DNA from: Lysobacter gummosus
GTDB lineage: Bacteria > Pseudomonadota > Gammaproteobacteria > Xanthomonadales > Xanthomonadaceae
Length of the DNA: 64,000 nucleotides
Assembly (NCBI RefSeq): GCF_001442805.1
Contig: NZ_CP011131.1
Span: forward strand, 5,270,001-5,334,000
Direction of reading: 5' to 3'
Under the pieces are notes generated by a model that was not told the origin of the DNA, did no database searches, and saw only the letters and a program-made list of their open reading frames with translations. Both the position numbers and the translations under genes were made by a program. Positions 63,901-64,000 of this stretch are shown here, piece by piece (the stretch's first letter is position 1; each line of letters begins with the position of its first letter).

Positions 63901-64000
63901 CGTTCATCCCGCTGACCCATTCCGTGTTCTGGGGAACGCTTGCCTACACGCTGATTGGCGGCACGCTGGCAGGAACAGTCCTGACCTTGGTGTTCCTGCC
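60984..64000 (+). CDS. RND efflux pump inner-membrane subunit, runs off the window
   Basis: GTG 60984 overlaps the adaptor stop (GTGA). The N-terminus LAVRERSVTLFLICLISLAGLIAFFQLGRAEDPAF leads to a porter domain (MTIVTAWPGATAQEMQDQVAEKIEK) and the transmembrane block with GLLVDDAIIAIEMMVVKMEEG, in which the paired Asp residues carry protons. A second porter domain, TLHFTLQQDRLQAVGLTSSAVAQ, and GIALSGILMRNTLILI-type LVGLIALSGILMRNTLILIGQIG follow. About 1005 codons are visible and the frame is still open at 64000; the family is about 1020-1050 residues, so only the last helix is missing. The GRAEDP start places it with the multidrug/solvent HAE1-like group. Confidence 0.95.
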   Translation, partial: MSASRFNLSALAVRERSVTLFLICLISLAGLIAFFQLGRAEDPAFTVKVMTIVTAWPGATAQEMQDQVAEKIEKRLQELRWYDRSETYTRPGLAFTTLTLLDSTPPSAVQEEFYQARKKVGDEANNLPAGVIGPMVNDEYADVTFALFALKAKGEPQRLLAREAETLRQRLLHVPGVKKVNIIGEQAERIYVEFSHERLATLGVGPQDVFAALNSQNALTPAGSVETHGPQVLVRLDGAFDELQKIRDTPVVAQGRTLKLSDIATVRRGYEDPATFLIRNGGEPALLLGIVMRDGWNGLDLGKALDHEVGAVNAELPLGISLTKVTDQAVNISSAVGEFMVKFFVALLVVMLVSFISMGWRVGVVVAAAVPLTLAAVFVVMAATGKNFDRITLGSLILALGLLVDDAIIAIEMMVVKMEEGYSRVKASAYAWSHTAAPMLSGTLVTAVGFMPNGFARSSAGEYTSNMFWIVGTALIASWVVAVVFTPYLGVKMLPDFKKIEGGHDAIYDTPRYNRFRQVLERVIARKWLVAGSVVGLFVMAILGMGIVKKQFFPISDRPEVLVEIQLPYGTAIGQTSAATAKVETWLAKQKEARIVTAYVGQGAPRFYLAMGPELPDPSFAKIVVRTDNQDEREALKHRLRRAIADGLVPEARVRVTQLVFGPYSPFPVAYRVVGPDPVKLREIAADVRQVMETSPMMRTVNTDWGTRTPTLHFTLQQDRLQAVGLTSSAVAQQLQFLLSGIPVTAVREDIRTVQVIARSSGDIRLDPARVADFTLAGANGQRIPLSQVGEAEVRMEEPIMRRRDRMPTITVRGDIADHLQPPDVSTAMLQQLQPIMNRLPSGYRIEQAGSIEESGKATKAMLPLFPIMLAITLIIIIFQVRSISAMVMVFLTSPLGLIGVVPTLILFQQPFGINALVGLIALSGILMRNTLILIGQIGENAQAGLDPFHAVVEATVQRARPVILTALAAILAFIPLTHSVFWGTLAYTLIGGTLAGTVLTLVFL

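Overview
This is a GC-rich (visibly around 65-70% G+C) window of a Gram-negative chromosome. It is dense in TonB-dependent uptake, exported lipoproteins, OmpA-domain proteins, a giant trimeric autotransporter, a secreted chitinase, a GH3 glucosidase and several small Xanthomonad-type families (DUF4019, DUF5076, H-NS of the Xanthomonas type). Together these point to the Xanthomonadaceae, most likely Lysobacter or a close relative. The genus is an inference from gene content; there is no rRNA, tRNA or other marker in the window.

Layout. 1-3.3 kb: two small exported proteins, then an O-methyltransferase divergent from a TetR regulator with an operator-like palindrome between them. 3.3-13 kb: a leftward block of a 2680-residue YadA-type adhesin, an OmpA-domain lipoprotein and a DUF4019 protein. 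13-18.7 kb: a histidine kinase facing a leftward response regulator/propeller sensor pair in which the sensor has no kinase domain. 18.7-24.6 kb: DUF5076, a membrane protein, a secreted unknown, a divergent SDR/LysR pair and a HAF-repeat secreted protein. 25.2-27.5 kb: a free-standing salicylate synthase with a methyltransferase, ending in a clear terminator. 27.5-29.9 kb: a metallo-beta-lactamase-fold remnant, two lipoproteins and DUF4304.

30-48.4 kb is one large glycoside-use island. Its left half has a LacI regulator and sugar MFS transporter divergent from a TonB receptor and a GH3 glucosidase, with paired AGCGCT-centred operators. Its right half is a second LacI regulator plus two converging operons (TIM-barrel isomerase, MFS, Gfo/Idh/MocA, exported TIM-barrel, cytochrome c; and Tat TIM-barrel, GMC dehydrogenase, its subunit 3, DUF1080). 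Each operon is headed by the same perfect 14-bp palindrome. I read this as a periplasmic C3-oxidation (3-keto-glycoside) pathway.

48.8-53.7 kb: a modular GH18 chitinase, a heme-motif lipoprotein and a LecB-like calcium lectin. 53.7-56.7 kb is a gene-poor stretch with several decayed genes, including a frameshifted H-NS-type gene and one of two damaged copies of an unknown family. 56.8-59 kb: secreted unknowns. 59-64 kb: a TetR regulator with an RND efflux adaptor and pump, flanked by two matching operator palindromes; the pump gene runs off the end of the window.
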